Below are positions 30,689 to 40,572 of a stretch of DNA of 64,000 bases, piece after piece. The stretch is from Massilia sp. CFBP 13721 (GTDB taxonomy: Bacteria > Pseudomonadota > Gammaproteobacteria > Burkholderiales > Burkholderiaceae_D). How positions within the stretch are numbered: position 1 is the first letter of the stretch; each line of letters begins with the position of its first letter. Under the pieces are notes generated by a model. It saw only the letters and a program-made list of their open reading frames with translations. It was not told where the DNA came from and did not search any database. The stretch is taken from assembly GCF_014842025.1 (NCBI RefSeq), contig NZ_JACYUY010000011.1, forward strand, positions 124,001 through 188,000. Direction: 5' to 3'. The position numbers and the translations under genes are program-made.

Positions 30689-31273
30689 TCAGCCCTCGCC
30701 CTGGGCATCCTGGCGCACCGCGGCTTCGGCGGCGCTCTGGGCGGCGGCATCCTTGGCTTTGCGGGTCTTGCCGGCGCGCGAAGGCATGTGGCACAGGCCG
30801 CACAGGTAGTCGCGGTTGAGGTCGAAGGTATTCACGACGAACTTGCCCTTGCACTTGCCGCACGGGGCCAGCGCCAGCATATTGCTCTGGAAGAAACGCA
30901 CCAGGGTCCAGGCGCGGGTCAGCGAGAGCAGCGGCTCTTCGCCGGGCGCGGCCGGCATTTGTTCGAGGTAGAGCTGGTAGGCCTTCATCACCGCCTGGAC
31001 ACCGGAAGCGCCGGCATGTTCGACCAGGAAGTTATAGATATTGATGAACAGCGAGGAGTGGATGTTCGGCTGCCAGGTCAGGAACCAGTCGGTCGAGAAC
31101 GGCAGCATGCCCTTCGGCGGCGACATTCCCTTCAGTTCCTTGTACAGCTTGATGAGGCGTTCGCGCGACAGCGAGACTTCGCTCTCGAGCAGTTGCAGGC
31201 GAGCCCCTAAATTGATCAGCTCGATGGCTAGCTGGATTTCCTGCGCTTCAGATACGACGCTTTTTTTGCTCAT
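30689..31273 (-). CDS. flhC: Flagellar master regulator subunit FlhC
   Basis: 194 residues. The zinc-binding cysteines are C138, C141 (CGKC) and C158, C161 (CGLC), as in E. coli FlhC. With FlhD it forms the FlhD4C2 activator of class 2 flagellar promoters. The Ala/Glu-rich tail after residue 170 is longer than needed for the fold. It follows flhD by 111 bases. Confidence 0.95.
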   Translation of the reverse strand: MSKKSVVSEAQEIQLAIELINLGARLQLLESEVSLSRERLIKLYKELKGMSPPKGMLPFSTDWFLTWQPNIHSSLFINIYNFLVEHAGASGVQAVMKAYQLYLEQMPAAPGEEPLLSLTRAWTLVRFFQSNMLALAPCGKCKGKFVVNTFDLNRDYLCGLCHMPSRAGKTRKAKDAAAQSAAEAAVRQDAQGEG

Positions 31274-31384
31274 CCCACGGCTCCGGATTGTGTCACAGCT
31301 ATCCTACACTATGGGCGCAAGCTCAACGGGGATTTTACAATGTGTCTTGGAAGGAATTCTTAGAACGACGCCAGGCGAAAGCGA

Positions 31385-31702
31385 TCAGGCGATTTCTTCG
31401 GCTGGCTGGCCGGCCATCAGGATGGCGGCGTGCGACTGCGCCAGGGCGCGGTCCTTGCTGTGGCTGGTGAGCATCGACAGGATGGCGGTGTCGTCGAAGC
31501 GGAAACGGGCCAGCATCATGTTGCCGCCGGCAAGCTTCAGGATCTGGGCATTGCTCATGCCTTCGATCAGGTCGGCGATGTCGGCCGAAATTCCGAGACG
31601 GAAAATGGCGGTGACTTTGTCGGCGCGGATCATTTGCTGCGCCAGCATCAAGTAGCTCAGGTTGGCGTCCCGGATCTCGGCCATCATGTCGTTTGCAGTC
31701 AT
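31385..31702 (-). CDS. flhD: Flagellar master regulator subunit FlhD
   Basis: 105 residues from ATG 31702, chosen because GGAG lies six bases upstream; an earlier ATG at 31714 overlaps that site. It is all-helical and matches FlhD through ANLSYLMLAQQMIRADK and LAQSHAAILMAG. It works as the FlhD4C2 complex at the top of the flagellar cascade. A long AT-richer upstream region with several palindromes precedes it. Confidence 0.94.
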   Translation of the reverse strand: MTANDMMAEIRDANLSYLMLAQQMIRADKVTAIFRLGISADIADLIEGMSNAQILKLAGGNMMLARFRFDDTAILSMLTSHSKDRALAQSHAAILMAGQPAEEIA

Positions 31703-32299
31703 TTTCTTCTCCATCTTCCGTTGAACCTGGCAGCGTGTGTGTTGCCAGTGAGATAGATTCTGACTGTAGAGAAACATTTGGGGAATCGGACGAACGCTGT
31801 ATTTTGCGTCCGGCAAACGCGGGTGTGCCCGTAGGAGTTTGTCTGACAAACCCGGGCTGATGAGGGGTGTGCTCCTATGAAAAAGGAGGCGGTACTACGG
31901 GATTGAGTTACGCTGAATCAACAAGTTGCCCAGTGCGGCAATGCGTTCATGTGTTGGTTTACGTCAACCAAAACCAGAACTTGAGAGTGCTTATGAAGTA
32001 TTTTTCGCACTCTTTCTTGCCTGATGCACCATTAACGGCAGCATCGCGAGGAACTTTAGGGTGTTGTCGAACTATTTTTGAAATAATTTTCGACACCGTT
32101 TTGTTGGCTCTGACTCCTTTACGGCAGCGCTCGCCTGAACTTGAGGGTTGAAAGCAAAATAATTTGAAAAAAATGCAAAGTGAGGTAAGCACCCTTTGGA
32201 AGATAACAAATCGTCATCGGGCAACGCTCTTCGCCCAGCTTTTTCTTGCTACACTGCCGCCCGAACGGCCCGCCCCTCCACTCTCCTATAGATACCAGC
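31703..32299. promoter_or_regulatory. Divergent regulatory region between flhD and kynU
   Basis: 597 bases with no convincing gene and lower GC than the surroundings. It holds a 15-base palindrome GTTTGTCTGACAAAC (31837-31851), an inverted repeat AGAGTGC..GCACTCT (31984-32013) and another TGTCGAA..TTCGACA (32065-32095). These are candidate operators or RNA hairpins for flhDC, a promoter that integrates many signals in other bacteria. A TACACT at 32250-32255 is a possible -10 of kynU, without a clear -35. Confidence 0.5.
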
Positions 32300-33559
32300 A
32301 TGAGCGACACTTCGATTACCCGAGCCAGCTGCAGCGCCCGCGACGCCGCCGATCCGCTGGCGCCGCTGCGCGACCGCTTCGACCTGCCGCCGGACCTGAT
32401 CTACCTCGACGGCAATTCGCTCGGCGCCCGCCCGCGCGCCGCGCTCGAACGCGCGCAGGCGGTGGTGGCGCGCGAATGGGGCCATGACCTGATCAAGAGC
32501 TGGAACACGGCCGGCTGGTTCGACCTGCCCAAGCGCCTGGGCGAACGCCTGGCGCCGCTGATCGGCGCCGAGGCCGGCGAAGTCGCCGTCACCGACACCA
32601 CCTCGCTCAACCTGTTCAAGGCGCTGGCCGCCGCCGTGCAGATGCAGGCCGCAGGGCCGAATGCGGCACGGCGCGTCATCGTTACCGAGCGCAGCAACTT
32701 CCCGACCGATATCTACATGGCCGAAGGCCTGGCCGACTGGCTCGAGCGCGGCTACCGCGTACGCCTGGTCGACTCCGTGGAAGCGCTGCCGGCGGCGATC
32801 GACGGCGACTGCGCCGTCGTCATGCTGACCCACGTGAACTACCGCACCGGCTACCAGCACGACATGACGGCCCTGACCCGCCACGCGCACGCGAGCGGCG
32901 CCCTGATCGTCTGGGACCTGGCCCATTCGGCCGGCGCCGTGCCGGTCGACCTGAACGGCGCCGAGGCCGACTTCGCCGTCGGCTGCACCTATAAATACCT
33001 GAACGGCGGCCCCGGCTCGCCCGCCTTCATCTGGGTGCCGCGGCGCCACCAGGCGCAGTTCGCGCATCCGCTCACCGGCTGGTGGAGCCACGCCAAACCG
33101 TTCGCGATGGCGCATGGCTTCGCCCCCACCGACGGCATCGGCCGCGCGCTGTGCGGCACCCAGCCGGTGGTGTCGCTGGCGCTGGTCGAATGCGGCCTGG
33201 AAGTGTTCGAAGCGACCGACATGGCGGCGATCCGCGCCAAATCGCTGGCGTTAACCGACCTGTTCATCGACCTGGTGGAAGCGACCTGCGCCGATCACCC
33301 GCTCGGGCTGGTCACGCCGCGCGAGCATGCGCGGCGCGGCAGCCAGGTCAGCTTCACCCATCCGCACGGCTATGCGGTGATGGCGGCCCTGATCGCGCGC
33401 GGCGTGATCGGCGACTACCGCGAGCCGGAGATCATGCGCTTCGGCTTCACGCCCCTGTACACGCGCTTCGTCGACGTCTGGGATGCGGTAGCGATCCTGA
33501 AGGATATCCTCGACCGCGCCGATTACGACGTGGCCGCCGAACGCAGCAACGTGACCTGA
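32300..33559 (+). CDS. kynU: Kynureninase
   Basis: PLP enzyme that cleaves kynurenine to anthranilate and alanine. The protein is 419 residues; the PLP lysine is K232 in [14 protein letters not shown], with the Asp that contacts the PLP pyridine in [15 protein letters not shown]. The length is normal. kynA follows after 12 bases, so both are in one operon for tryptophan degradation. The kynurenine formamidase gene kynB, often first in this operon, is not present. Confidence 0.96.
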   Translation: MSDTSITRASCSARDAADPLAPLRDRFDLPPDLIYLDGNSLGARPRAALERAQAVVAREWGHDLIKSWNTAGWFDLPKRLGERLAPLIGAEAGEVAVTDTTSLNLFKALAAAVQMQAAGPNAARRVIVTERSNFPTDIYMAEGLADWLERGYRVRLVDSVEALPAAIDGDCAVVMLTHVNYRTGYQHDMTALTRHAHASGALIVWDLAHSAGAVPVDLNGAEADFAVGCTYKYLNGGPGSPAFIWVPRRHQAQFAHPLTGWWSHAKPFAMAHGFAPTDGIGRALCGTQPVVSLALVECGLEVFEATDMAAIRAKSLALTDLFIDLVEATCADHPLGLVTPREHARRGSQVSFTHPHGYAVMAALIARGVIGDYREPEIMRFGFTPLYTRFVDVWDAVAILKDILDRADYDVAAERSNVT

Positions 33560-33571
33560 AAGCCGACCCTC

Positions 33572-34414
33572 ATGGACAGCAAGCAGAACAAAAGCGCCGA
33601 CTGGCATGGCGCCAAGATGGATTTCAAGGAGTCGATGAGCTATGGCGACTACCTCGGCCTGAACCAGATCCTCTCGAGCCAGCACCCGCTCTCGCCGAAC
33701 CACAACGAGATGCTGTTCATCATCCAGCACCAGACCAGCGAACTCTGGGTCAAGCTGATGCTGCACGAACTGCACGCCGTGCGCGTGCACCTGCGCGCCG
33801 GCGAACTCGATCCGGCCTTTAAAATGCTGGCGCGGGTGGCGCGCATCATGGACCAACTGGTGCATGCCTGGGACGTGCTGGCGACGATGACGCCGTCCGA
33901 GTACACGGCCATCCGGCCCTATCTCGGCGCCTCCTCGGGCTTCCAGTCGCACCAGTACCGCGAACTCGAATTCATCCTCGGGAACAAGAACGCGGCCCTG
34001 CTGGCGGTGCACGAAAAGAACCCGCCGGCGCATGCGATCCTCACCGCGGCGCTCGACACGCCCTCGATCTACGACGAAGCCGTGCAACTGCTGGCGCGCG
34101 CCGGTTTCGCGATCGCGCCCGAACGCCTGGCGCGCTCGCCGATCGAGCCGACCGCGCACGACGATTCGGTGCAGGTGGCCTGGCTCGCCGTCTACCAGGA
34201 ACCCGAGCGGCACTGGGGCCTGTATGAACTGGCCGAGAAGCTGGTCGACCTGGAGACCGCCTTCCGCTTCTGGCGCTTCCGCCACGTGACCACGGTCGAG
34301 CGCATCATCGGCTTCAAGACCGGCACCGGCGGCACTGCGGGTGTCAGCTACCTGCGCAAGATGCTCGACGTGGTGCTGTTCCCGGAGCTGTTCGCGCTGC
34401 GCACGGCGCTGTAA
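33572..34414 (+). CDS. kynA: Tryptophan 2,3-dioxygenase
   Basis: Haem enzyme that opens the indole ring of L-tryptophan to N-formylkynurenine. The protein is 280 residues with the substrate pocket signature [30 protein letters not shown] and the haem-ligand region [19 protein letters not shown]. It is second in the kynUA operon. A small serine hydrolase follows after 51 bases. Confidence 0.96.
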   Translation: MDSKQNKSADWHGAKMDFKESMSYGDYLGLNQILSSQHPLSPNHNEMLFIIQHQTSELWVKLMLHELHAVRVHLRAGELDPAFKMLARVARIMDQLVHAWDVLATMTPSEYTAIRPYLGASSGFQSHQYRELEFILGNKNAALLAVHEKNPPAHAILTAALDTPSIYDEAVQLLARAGFAIAPERLARSPIEPTAHDDSVQVAWLAVYQEPERHWGLYELAEKLVDLETAFRFWRFRHVTTVERIIGFKTGTGGTAGVSYLRKMLDVVLFPELFALRTAL

Positions 34415-34465
34415 GGATGTTGTCGAGCAGGCCATGTAGAATGGCTTGAATACAAAGGAGATTCC

Positions 34466-35011
34466 ATGGATGGCGACGTACTGATTCTTTCCGGCTTGTG
34501 GGATTCGGGCCCGCAGCACTGGCAGTCGCACCTGGAAGCGCGTAACCCCGACTGGCGCCGGGTCGCGCACCGCGACTTCAACAACCCGGCCCGCGACGAA
34601 TGGGTGGCCGAACTCGATGCGGCGGTCGCCGCCTGCAACGGCGCGCCGGTGCTGGTCGCGCACAGCCTGGGCTGCATCCTGGCCGCGCACTGGGCCGCTT
34701 CCTGTTCGCCCCTGCGCGCGGCCGGCGCCTTCCTGGTGGCGCCGAGCGACGTCGAGGCCCCTTCCTACCCGATCGGCAGCAACGGCTTCGCGCCGGTGCC
34801 GCTGGTACCTTTACCTTTTCCCAGCCTGGTGGTGGCCAGCACGAACGACGAATTCGTCACGCGCGAACGGGCGCAGGCCTTTGCCGCAGCCTGGGGCAGC
34901 CGTTATGTCGAGATCGGCGACGCTGGCCACGTGAATGCCGACAGCGGATATGGCGACTGGCCCGAGGGCGAACGGCTGTTGCTGGAATTCCTGGCGCAAG
35001 TGCGCACGTAG
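34466..35011 (+). CDS. RBBP9/YdeN-family serine hydrolase
   Basis: 181-residue alpha/beta hydrolase. The nucleophile elbow is AHSLG (Ser about 66), the Asp is in ASTNDEF (about 127), and the His is in DAGHVN (about 154). It has AAAGGAG upstream of ATG 34466. Family members hydrolyse small esters or peptides; the physiological substrate is usually unknown. It lies downstream of kynA on the same strand. Since kynB is missing here, a formamidase role is possible but unproven. Confidence 0.87.
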   Translation: MDGDVLILSGLWDSGPQHWQSHLEARNPDWRRVAHRDFNNPARDEWVAELDAAVAACNGAPVLVAHSLGCILAAHWAASCSPLRAAGAFLVAPSDVEAPSYPIGSNGFAPVPLVPLPFPSLVVASTNDEFVTRERAQAFAAAWGSRYVEIGDAGHVNADSGYGDWPEGERLLLEFLAQVRT

Positions 35012-35056
35012 AACAGACAATTGCCATTTCAATAGCTTGCCGATAGGTATGCGGTT

Positions 35057-36214
35057 ATGATGGCGGCTGTACACTCCGGCATCCCGATGGCACTTACGGC
35101 CCCTTCCCTTCCGCGCACGTTCTCGCTGTACCTCGATGGCTGCCGCTTCCTCGCAGCCATGCTCGTCGTCCTCAGTCATTTCGGGCCCTACGGCGCGATC
35201 ATGCCCGGGTTCAAGCCATGGTGGCTGACCCTCGGGCGCGAATCGGTGGTGGTGTTCTTCGTACTGTCCGGCTTCGTGATCGCCTACACCACCGAGCGCA
35301 AGAACACGGGGCTGCGCGATTACTGCATCGCCCGCTGCACGCGCATCTATTCGGTCGCCCTGCCCCTGCTGCTGCTCGCCTTTGCCGCCGCGCTGCTGCT
35401 GACCTGGGGTGGGTTTGTCACGCCGGGAACCTACTACCAGCTCGGCAAGCCCTGGCTCTACCTGCCGCTGCACCTGCTGTTCATGGGCGAACTCTGGACC
35501 ATCTCCGAGCCGCCGCCGCTCCTCGCCCCCTACTGGTCGCTTGGCTACGAGGTCTGGTATTACGTGCTGTTCGGCGCCGCCTTTTACCTGCGCGGCGCGC
35601 GCCGCATCGTCGCCGTCGGCTCGCTGCTGCTGTTCGTCGGCCCGAAACTGTGGCTGCTGCTGCCGGTCTGGCTGGCCGGCGTCGGCGCCTACCACTGGCA
35701 AAAAAAGCACACCATCGCGCGCCAGCTGGCCCTGGCCGGCTGGGCGCTGTCGCTGGCCTTGCTGACGCTGTACAAGGCGAGCGATACCGAGGCCACGCTG
35801 CGCGCGCTGGCGCACGCGTACTGGCCCTTCGCCGCCCTGGAGCTGAAAAGCGCCGACCGCTTCCTGGCCGACTACCTGGTGTGCATGCTGGTGGCGCTCA
35901 ACTTCGTGTGCGCGAAGCACCTGGATTTTCGCGCCCTGCTGCGCGTGGAGCGCCCGCTGCGCTGGCTGGCCTCGTACACCTTCACGCTCTACCTGGTGCA
36001 CGCGCTGGTGATGCGGGTGTGGCTGGTCGTGTATCCGCACCGGCGCTCGGATCCGGTCGACGTCCTGTCGCTGGTGGTCGTCATCTTTTCGGCGACCTGG
36101 CTGGCGGGGGAGATTACCGAACATCGCAAATGGTGGTTCGAGGCGATGTTCGTGTGGCTCGCGGCGCGCTTGCCGTTCGGGGACCGAAGGGGCGGCGCGA
36201 AATTCATGCGGTGA
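35057..36214 (+). CDS. Acyltransferase 3 (OafA/NodX type) membrane protein
   Basis: 385 residues with about ten hydrophobic segments. The family start RFLAAMLVVLSHF (about 31-43) holds the catalytic His, and VVVFFVLSGFVIAY (about 68-81) is the second signature. Such proteins O-acetylate or acylate polysaccharides at the inner membrane. The start may be ATG 35057 or ATG 35087; neither has a strong ribosome site. No polysaccharide gene cluster surrounds it, so the acceptor is unknown. Confidence 0.9.
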   Translation: MMAAVHSGIPMALTAPSLPRTFSLYLDGCRFLAAMLVVLSHFGPYGAIMPGFKPWWLTLGRESVVVFFVLSGFVIAYTTERKNTGLRDYCIARCTRIYSVALPLLLLAFAAALLLTWGGFVTPGTYYQLGKPWLYLPLHLLFMGELWTISEPPPLLAPYWSLGYEVWYYVLFGAAFYLRGARRIVAVGSLLLFVGPKLWLLLPVWLAGVGAYHWQKKHTIARQLALAGWALSLALLTLYKASDTEATLRALAHAYWPFAALELKSADRFLADYLVCMLVALNFVCAKHLDFRALLRVERPLRWLASYTFTLYLVHALVMRVWLVVYPHRRSDPVDVLSLVVVIFSATWLAGEITEHRKWWFEAMFVWLAARLPFGDRRGGAKFMR

Positions 36215-36217
36215 TGA

Positions 36218-36404
36218 CGCGTGGGCTCGGGAGCCCACCCTACGAGGATGTGAAAAAATCGCCATGGCTGCGTTGCCTCGTCTCGCCGTACGCTCGTACT
36301 GTCTTCGACTCGGCGCCTTGCCCTGACGTTTTTTTCACATCCTCTACGGTGCGCCTCTGCCAACGGCTGTCGCGTAACGTAGGGTGGGCACCTGTGCCCA
36401 CGCG
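36218..36404. repeat. REP/BIME-like element, copy 2, split by a 101-base mobile element
   Basis: The left unit (CGCGTGGGC..GCCCACCCTAC, 36218-36243) and the right unit (CGTAGGGTGGGC..GCCCACGCG, 36378-36404) match copies 1 and 4. Between them, right after CCCTAC, lies the inverted-repeat element of 36244-36344. Removing it together with one TAC restores the CCCTACGGTGC seen in the other copies. Confidence 0.85.
36244..36344. mobile_element. MITE-like 101-base element, copy A, with TAC target duplication
   Basis: Perfect 15-base terminal inverted repeats (GAGGATGTGAAAAAA at 36244-36258, complement at 36330-36344). It is flanked by TAC on both sides (36241-36243 and 36345-36347), while homologous empty sites at 19041-19050 and 44140-44149 have TAC once. 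It has no coding capacity. A second copy at 63894-63994, in reverse orientation, has the same length and matches at 86 of 101 positions by hand alignment without gaps. Confidence 0.8.
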
Positions 36405-36452
36405 TTTGCAAACGATGATCATTCGCGGCGCATTCACCATCCGACAAGGCAC

Positions 36453-36480
36453 AAAAAAACCGGGCACGCAGCCCGGTTTT
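36453..36480 (-). terminator. Rho-independent terminator of htpG
   Basis: Stem AAAACCGGGC (36456-36465) pairs with GCCCGGTTTT (36471-36480) around a 5-base loop. On the minus strand a run of seven T follows. It lies 17 bases past the htpG stop. Confidence 0.85.
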
Positions 36481-36497
36481 CATTTGAACGACAACGT

Positions 36498-38411
36498 TTA
36501 CTTCGCCAGCAGCATCTCGTTCAGGCGCTTCACGAAGCTCGCCGGATCGGCCAGGCTGCCGCCTTCGGCCAGCATCGCCTGGTCGAACAGGATATGCGAC
36601 CAGTCGGCAAAGCGCGGGCTCGCCGCGTCTTCGTACTTCAGGCGCGTCACCAGCGGGTGGTTCGGGTTGATCTCGAGGATCGGCTTCGACTCGGGCGCGT
36701 TCTGGCCGGCGGCTTTCAGCATGCGCACCAGGTTGGCCGACAGTTCGTGCTCGTCCGCCACCAGGCAGGCCGGCGAATCGGTCAGGCGGTGCGTCACGCG
36801 CACGTCCTTGGCTTTGTCAAGCAACGCGCCCTTCATCTGCTCGACCAGTTCCTTGTAATGGGTCTCGGTCTCTTCGTGTTCCTTTTTCTCGGCTTCGTCT
36901 TCCAGCTTGCCCAGATCAAGGCCGCCCTTGGCCACCGAGGTCAGTTCCTTGCCTTCGAATTCGGTCAGGAACGACAGCATCCACTCGTCGACGCGGTCGG
37001 TCAGCAGCAGCACTTCGACGCCCTTCTTGCGGAAGATTTCGAGGTGCGGGCTGTTCTTCGCGGCGTTGAAGTTATCGGCCGTGACGTAGTAAATCTTGTC
37101 CTGGCCTTCCTTCATGCGCGCGACGTAGTCGGCAAACGAGACGGTCTGATCGCTTGAATCGTTCTGGGTCGAGGCAAAGCGCAGCAGCTTGGCGATGCGG
37201 TCCTTGTTGGTCGCGTCTTCGCCGATGCCCTCTTTCAGCACCTGGCCGAATTCCTTCCAGAAGGTGACGTACTTGTCCTTGGTTTCCTGCTCGTCCGCGT
37301 TCGCCAGTTCTTCCAGCATGCCCAGCACGCGCTTGGTCGAACCTTCGCGGATCACCTTGACGTCGCGCGACTCTTGCAGGATCTCGCGCGAGACGTTCAG
37401 CGGCAGGTCGGCCGAATCGATCACGCCCTTGATAAAGCGGAGATAAGTCGGCATCAGCTGCTCGGCGTCGTCCATGATGAAGACGCGTTTTACGTAGAGC
37501 TTGATGCCGCCGCGCTTGTTGCGGTCCCACAGGTCGAACGGTGCGTGGCTCGGCACGTACAGCAGCTGGGTATACTCGCTGCGGCCCTCGACGCGGTTGT
37601 GCGTGTAGGTCAGCGGTTCCTGGAAGTCGTGCGAAACGTGCTTGTAGAATTCGTCGTACTGCTCTTTGGTGATGTCCGAACGGTTGCGCGCCCACAACGC
37701 GCTGGCCTGGTTGACGGTCTCGAATTCGTCCTTCAGCACGGTGGCTTTCGCTTCTTCGTCCCACTCTTCCTTCTGCATCAGGATCGGCAGCGAGATGTGG
37801 TCCGAGTACTTGCGGATGATCGATTTCAGCTTCCAGTTCGACAGCAGCTCTTCCTCGCCCGCACGCAGGTGCAGGATGACGTCGGTGCCGCGGCCGACCT
37901 TCTCGATCGATTCGACGCTGTAATCGCCTTCGCCGGTCGATTCCCAGCGCACGCCTTCACTGCCTTCGGCGCCGGCGCGGCGCGTCTCGACCGTGATGCG
38001 GTCGGCGACGATGAAGCCCGAATAGAAACCCACGCCGAACTGGCCGATCAGGGCCGCGTCGGCTTGCTGGTCGCCCGACAGGCGCGAGAAGAATTCCTTG
38101 GTGCCCGACTTGGCGATCGTGCCCAGGTGCGAAATCACTTCGTCGCGGCTCATGCCGATGCCGTTGTCGGAGATCGTGACGGTCTTCGCATCCTTGTCGA
38201 AGCTGACGCGGATCTTCAACTCATGGTCGTTGCCGTACAGGGCGTCGTTGTTGATCGCTTCGAAGCGCAGCTTGTCGGCGGCGTCGGAAGCGTTCGAGAT
38301 CAGTTCGCGCAGGAAGATTTCCTTGTTGGAGTACAAGGAGTGGATCATCAGTTGCAGCAGCTGTTTGACTTCAGCTTGAAAGCCAAGGGTTTCTTTTTCG
38401 GCGTGCGCCAT
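36498..38411 (-). CDS. htpG: Chaperone protein HtpG (Hsp90)
   Basis: 637-residue Hsp90 with the GHKL ATPase domain first ([41 protein letters not shown]), then the middle domain with the ATP-contact Arg and the C-terminal dimerisation domain. It is an ATP-driven cytosolic chaperone. Length and motifs are normal. The start at 38411 has GAGGAA upstream. It is a single-gene unit ended by the terminator at 36453-36480; no sigma-32 promoter was clearly visible. Confidence 0.97.
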   Translation of the reverse strand: MAHAEKETLGFQAEVKQLLQLMIHSLYSNKEIFLRELISNASDAADKLRFEAINNDALYGNDHELKIRVSFDKDAKTVTISDNGIGMSRDEVISHLGTIAKSGTKEFFSRLSGDQQADAALIGQFGVGFYSGFIVADRITVETRRAGAEGSEGVRWESTGEGDYSVESIEKVGRGTDVILHLRAGEEELLSNWKLKSIIRKYSDHISLPILMQKEEWDEEAKATVLKDEFETVNQASALWARNRSDITKEQYDEFYKHVSHDFQEPLTYTHNRVEGRSEYTQLLYVPSHAPFDLWDRNKRGGIKLYVKRVFIMDDAEQLMPTYLRFIKGVIDSADLPLNVSREILQESRDVKVIREGSTKRVLGMLEELANADEQETKDKYVTFWKEFGQVLKEGIGEDATNKDRIAKLLRFASTQNDSSDQTVSFADYVARMKEGQDKIYYVTADNFNAAKNSPHLEIFRKKGVEVLLLTDRVDEWMLSFLTEFEGKELTSVAKGGLDLGKLEDEAEKKEHEETETHYKELVEQMKGALLDKAKDVRVTHRLTDSPACLVADEHELSANLVRMLKAAGQNAPESKPILEINPNHPLVTRLKYEDAASPRFADWSHILFDQAMLAEGGSLADPASFVKRLNEMLLAK

Positions 38412-38614
38412 CTTGTTCCTCGTTGTGGTTCTGGTTAACGATACGGTTGAACGGATTGTTGCAATATTGGGATAGCGTTACGCTTTTCAAGAGGAGTCTG
38501 ATGCTGAACCTGCACCCGCGCAGTACTTACCCAGGGCACATACCTCGTGCCCCAGTGTCCAGCGCACCTTTCAAGTCGTACAATACCGGCTTCATCCACG
38601 CTACAGAGAACACC

Positions 38615-39076
38615 ATGTCCGTCTACGACAAACTGAAGGAACTGAACATCACCCTGCAGAACGCCGCCGCCCCGGCCGCCGCCTACGTCATGTACGTGCA
38701 GACCGGCAACCTGGTCTTCGTCTCGGGCCACATTGCCAAGAACGCCGACGGTTCGGTCAACGTCGGCCAGCTGGGCAAGGACAAGAGCACCGCCGACGGC
38801 CAAGCCGCCGCACGCGCGATCGCGATCGACCTGATGGGGACGCTGCAGGATGCCTGCGGCGGCGACCTGACGCGTGTCAAACGCATCGTCAAGCTGATGA
38901 GCCTGGTGAACTCGACCCCGGACTTCACCGAGCAGCACCTGGTCACCAACGGCGCCTCGGAACTGTTCGGCGACGTCTTCGGCGACGCCGGCAAGCACGC
39001 CCGCTCGGCCTTCGGCGTGGCCCAGATCCCGCGCGGCGCCTGCGTCGAGATCGAAATGATCGTCGAAGTGGCGTAA
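38615..39076 (+). CDS. RidA/YjgF family protein
   Basis: 153 residues from ATG 38615. It belongs to the YjgF/YER057c/UK114 superfamily (YVQTGNLVFVSGHIAKN; ARSAFGVAQIPRGACVEIEMIVEVA). The Arg of RidA-type imine deaminases has a counterpart in HARSAFGVAQ, but the protein is longer than classic RidA and belongs to a different subgroup. A TACAAT box at 38579-38584 may be its -10. It is monocistronic, bounded by a terminator. Its substrate is unknown. Confidence 0.88.
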   Translation: MSVYDKLKELNITLQNAAAPAAAYVMYVQTGNLVFVSGHIAKNADGSVNVGQLGKDKSTADGQAAARAIAIDLMGTLQDACGGDLTRVKRIVKLMSLVNSTPDFTEQHLVTNGASELFGDVFGDAGKHARSAFGVAQIPRGACVEIEMIVEVA

Positions 39077-39092
39077 TAACTGTCGTTCACGA

Positions 39093-39117
39093 GCCGGGCC
39101 ACAAGCCCGGTTTTTTT
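39093..39117 (+). terminator. Rho-independent terminator after the RidA-like gene
   Basis: Stem CCGGGC (39094-39099) pairs with GCCCGG (39105-39110), followed by seven T. It starts 16 bases past the stop codon. Confidence 0.85.
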
Positions 39118-39181
39118 CGCGGGCAGCTTACCGAGCGCCCATCATGGCCGGCCAGCCGGCGGTTCCTTCTGAGAGACCAGC

Positions 39182-40375
39182 ATGAAAATCGAGAATCCCC
39201 ATCCCATCCAGTGGCAGTTTTCGGAACGCGCGCAGGGCCTGCAAAGCTCGTTCATCCGCGAGATCCTGAAGATCACCCAGCGTCCGGAGATCATCTCCTT
39301 TGCCGGCGGCCTGCCCTCGCCCGCGACCTTCCCGGTCGAGCGCATGAAGGCGGCCTACGACAAGGTGCTGTCGCAGACCGGCAAGGTCGCCCTGCAATAC
39401 GGCCCGACCGATGGCTTCGCGCCGCTGCGCGAATGGATCGCCGGTTCGCTGTCGACGGAAGGAACGAAGATCCTGCCCGAGCAGATCCTGATGGTGTCGG
39501 GCTCGCAGCAGGCGCTCGATTTGATCGGCAAGGTGCTGATCGACGAAGGCAGCCGCGTGCTGGTCGAAACGCCGAGCTACCTGGGCGCGCTGCAGGCCTT
39601 TTCGGTCTACCGTCCCGAGTTCGCATCGGTCGCCACCGACGACGACGGCCTGGTGCCGTCCTCGATCGAGAGCGTGGCCGACGGCGCCCGCCTGCTGTAT
39701 TCGCTCCCGAACTTCCAGAACCCGACCGGCCGCTCGCTCTCGATCGCGCGCCGCCGGGAGCTGGTGGAAACCTGCGCGCGCCTGGGCCTGCCGCTGATCG
39801 AGGACGATCCCTACGGCGCCCTGTCGTACTCGGGCGAACCCATGCCGAAGATGGTCGCCATGAACCCGGACGGCGTCATCTACATGGGTTCGTTCTCGAA
39901 GGTGCTCACGCCCGGCATCCGCCTCGGCTACGTGTGCGCCCCGCTGCCGCTGGTGCGCCGCCTCGAGCTGGCCAAGCAGGCAGCCGACCTGCACACCGCC
40001 CAGCTGACCCAGATGGTGGTGCACGAAGTGGTCAAGGATGGCTTCCTCGACGAGCATATTCCGACCATCCGCACCCTGTACGGCAACCAGTGCCGCGCCA
40101 TGCTCGATGCGATGGACGAGCACTTCCCGGCAGGCGTCAGCTGGACCAGGCCGGATGGCGGCATGTTCATCTGGGTCACCCTGCCGAAGAGCATCGACGC
40201 CATGAAGCTGCTCGACACGGCGATCGCCGCGCGCGTCGCCTTCGTGCCGGGCGCGCCCTTCTATGCGAACGAAGGCGAGCGCAACACGCTGCGCCTGTCG
40301 TTCGTGACGGTGCCGCCGGAGCGGATTCGCGAAGGGATTGCGATCCTCGGCAACTTGATCGCAGCGATGCTGTAA
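39182..40375 (+). CDS. PLP-dependent aminotransferase, LysN/MocR-like class I
   Basis: 397 residues of fold type I. The PLP lysine is in GSFSKVLTPGIRLGY (about 240), with NFQNPTGRSLS and IEDDPYGALSY as the usual cofactor contacts. It most resembles 2-aminoadipate/aromatic aminotransferases of the LysN group. No N-terminal HTH is present, so it is an enzyme and not a MocR regulator. The amino donor and acceptor cannot be told from the sequence. It stands alone between a terminator and a half REP unit. Confidence 0.9.
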   Translation: MKIENPHPIQWQFSERAQGLQSSFIREILKITQRPEIISFAGGLPSPATFPVERMKAAYDKVLSQTGKVALQYGPTDGFAPLREWIAGSLSTEGTKILPEQILMVSGSQQALDLIGKVLIDEGSRVLVETPSYLGALQAFSVYRPEFASVATDDDGLVPSSIESVADGARLLYSLPNFQNPTGRSLSIARRRELVETCARLGLPLIEDDPYGALSYSGEPMPKMVAMNPDGVIYMGSFSKVLTPGIRLGYVCAPLPLVRRLELAKQAADLHTAQLTQMVVHEVVKDGFLDEHIPTIRTLYGNQCRAMLDAMDEHFPAGVSWTRPDGGMFIWVTLPKSIDAMKLLDTAIAARVAFVPGAPFYANEGERNTLRLSFVTVPPERIREGIAILGNLIAAML

Positions 40376-40383
40376 TACTTGTA

Positions 40384-40412
40384 CGCGTGGACGGGGGACC
40401 CGTCCACCCTAC
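40384..40412. repeat. REP-like element, copy 3 (single unit)
   Basis: One unit only: CGCGTGGAC..GTCCACCCTAC, with the palindromic arm changed compensatingly (GTGGAC/GTCCAC instead of GTGGGC/GCCCAC). It lies nine bases after the aminotransferase stop. Confidence 0.7.
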
Positions 40413-40572
40413 AAATTTGCACCATCTTGGTGCAGAAATTTCATATTGCCGCCTCTTCTGGTTGCAGTATTGCAACAAACAAAACTGGCTAACAAGCAAC
40501 AAAATTGCCCGCTTGTACCGACATCGCGGTATGATTTTGAACGAGATCACACCCGTCACCACGACGCACGCA

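Noticed and set aside
31867..32151. 94-codon open frame in the flhD-kynU gap
   Set aside because: No ribosome site and odd composition, and it crosses the inverted repeats; the region looks regulatory.
36244..36344. Heat-shock promoter or attenuator for htpG
   Set aside because: It lies beyond the 3' end of htpG and is better explained as a mobile inverted-repeat element.
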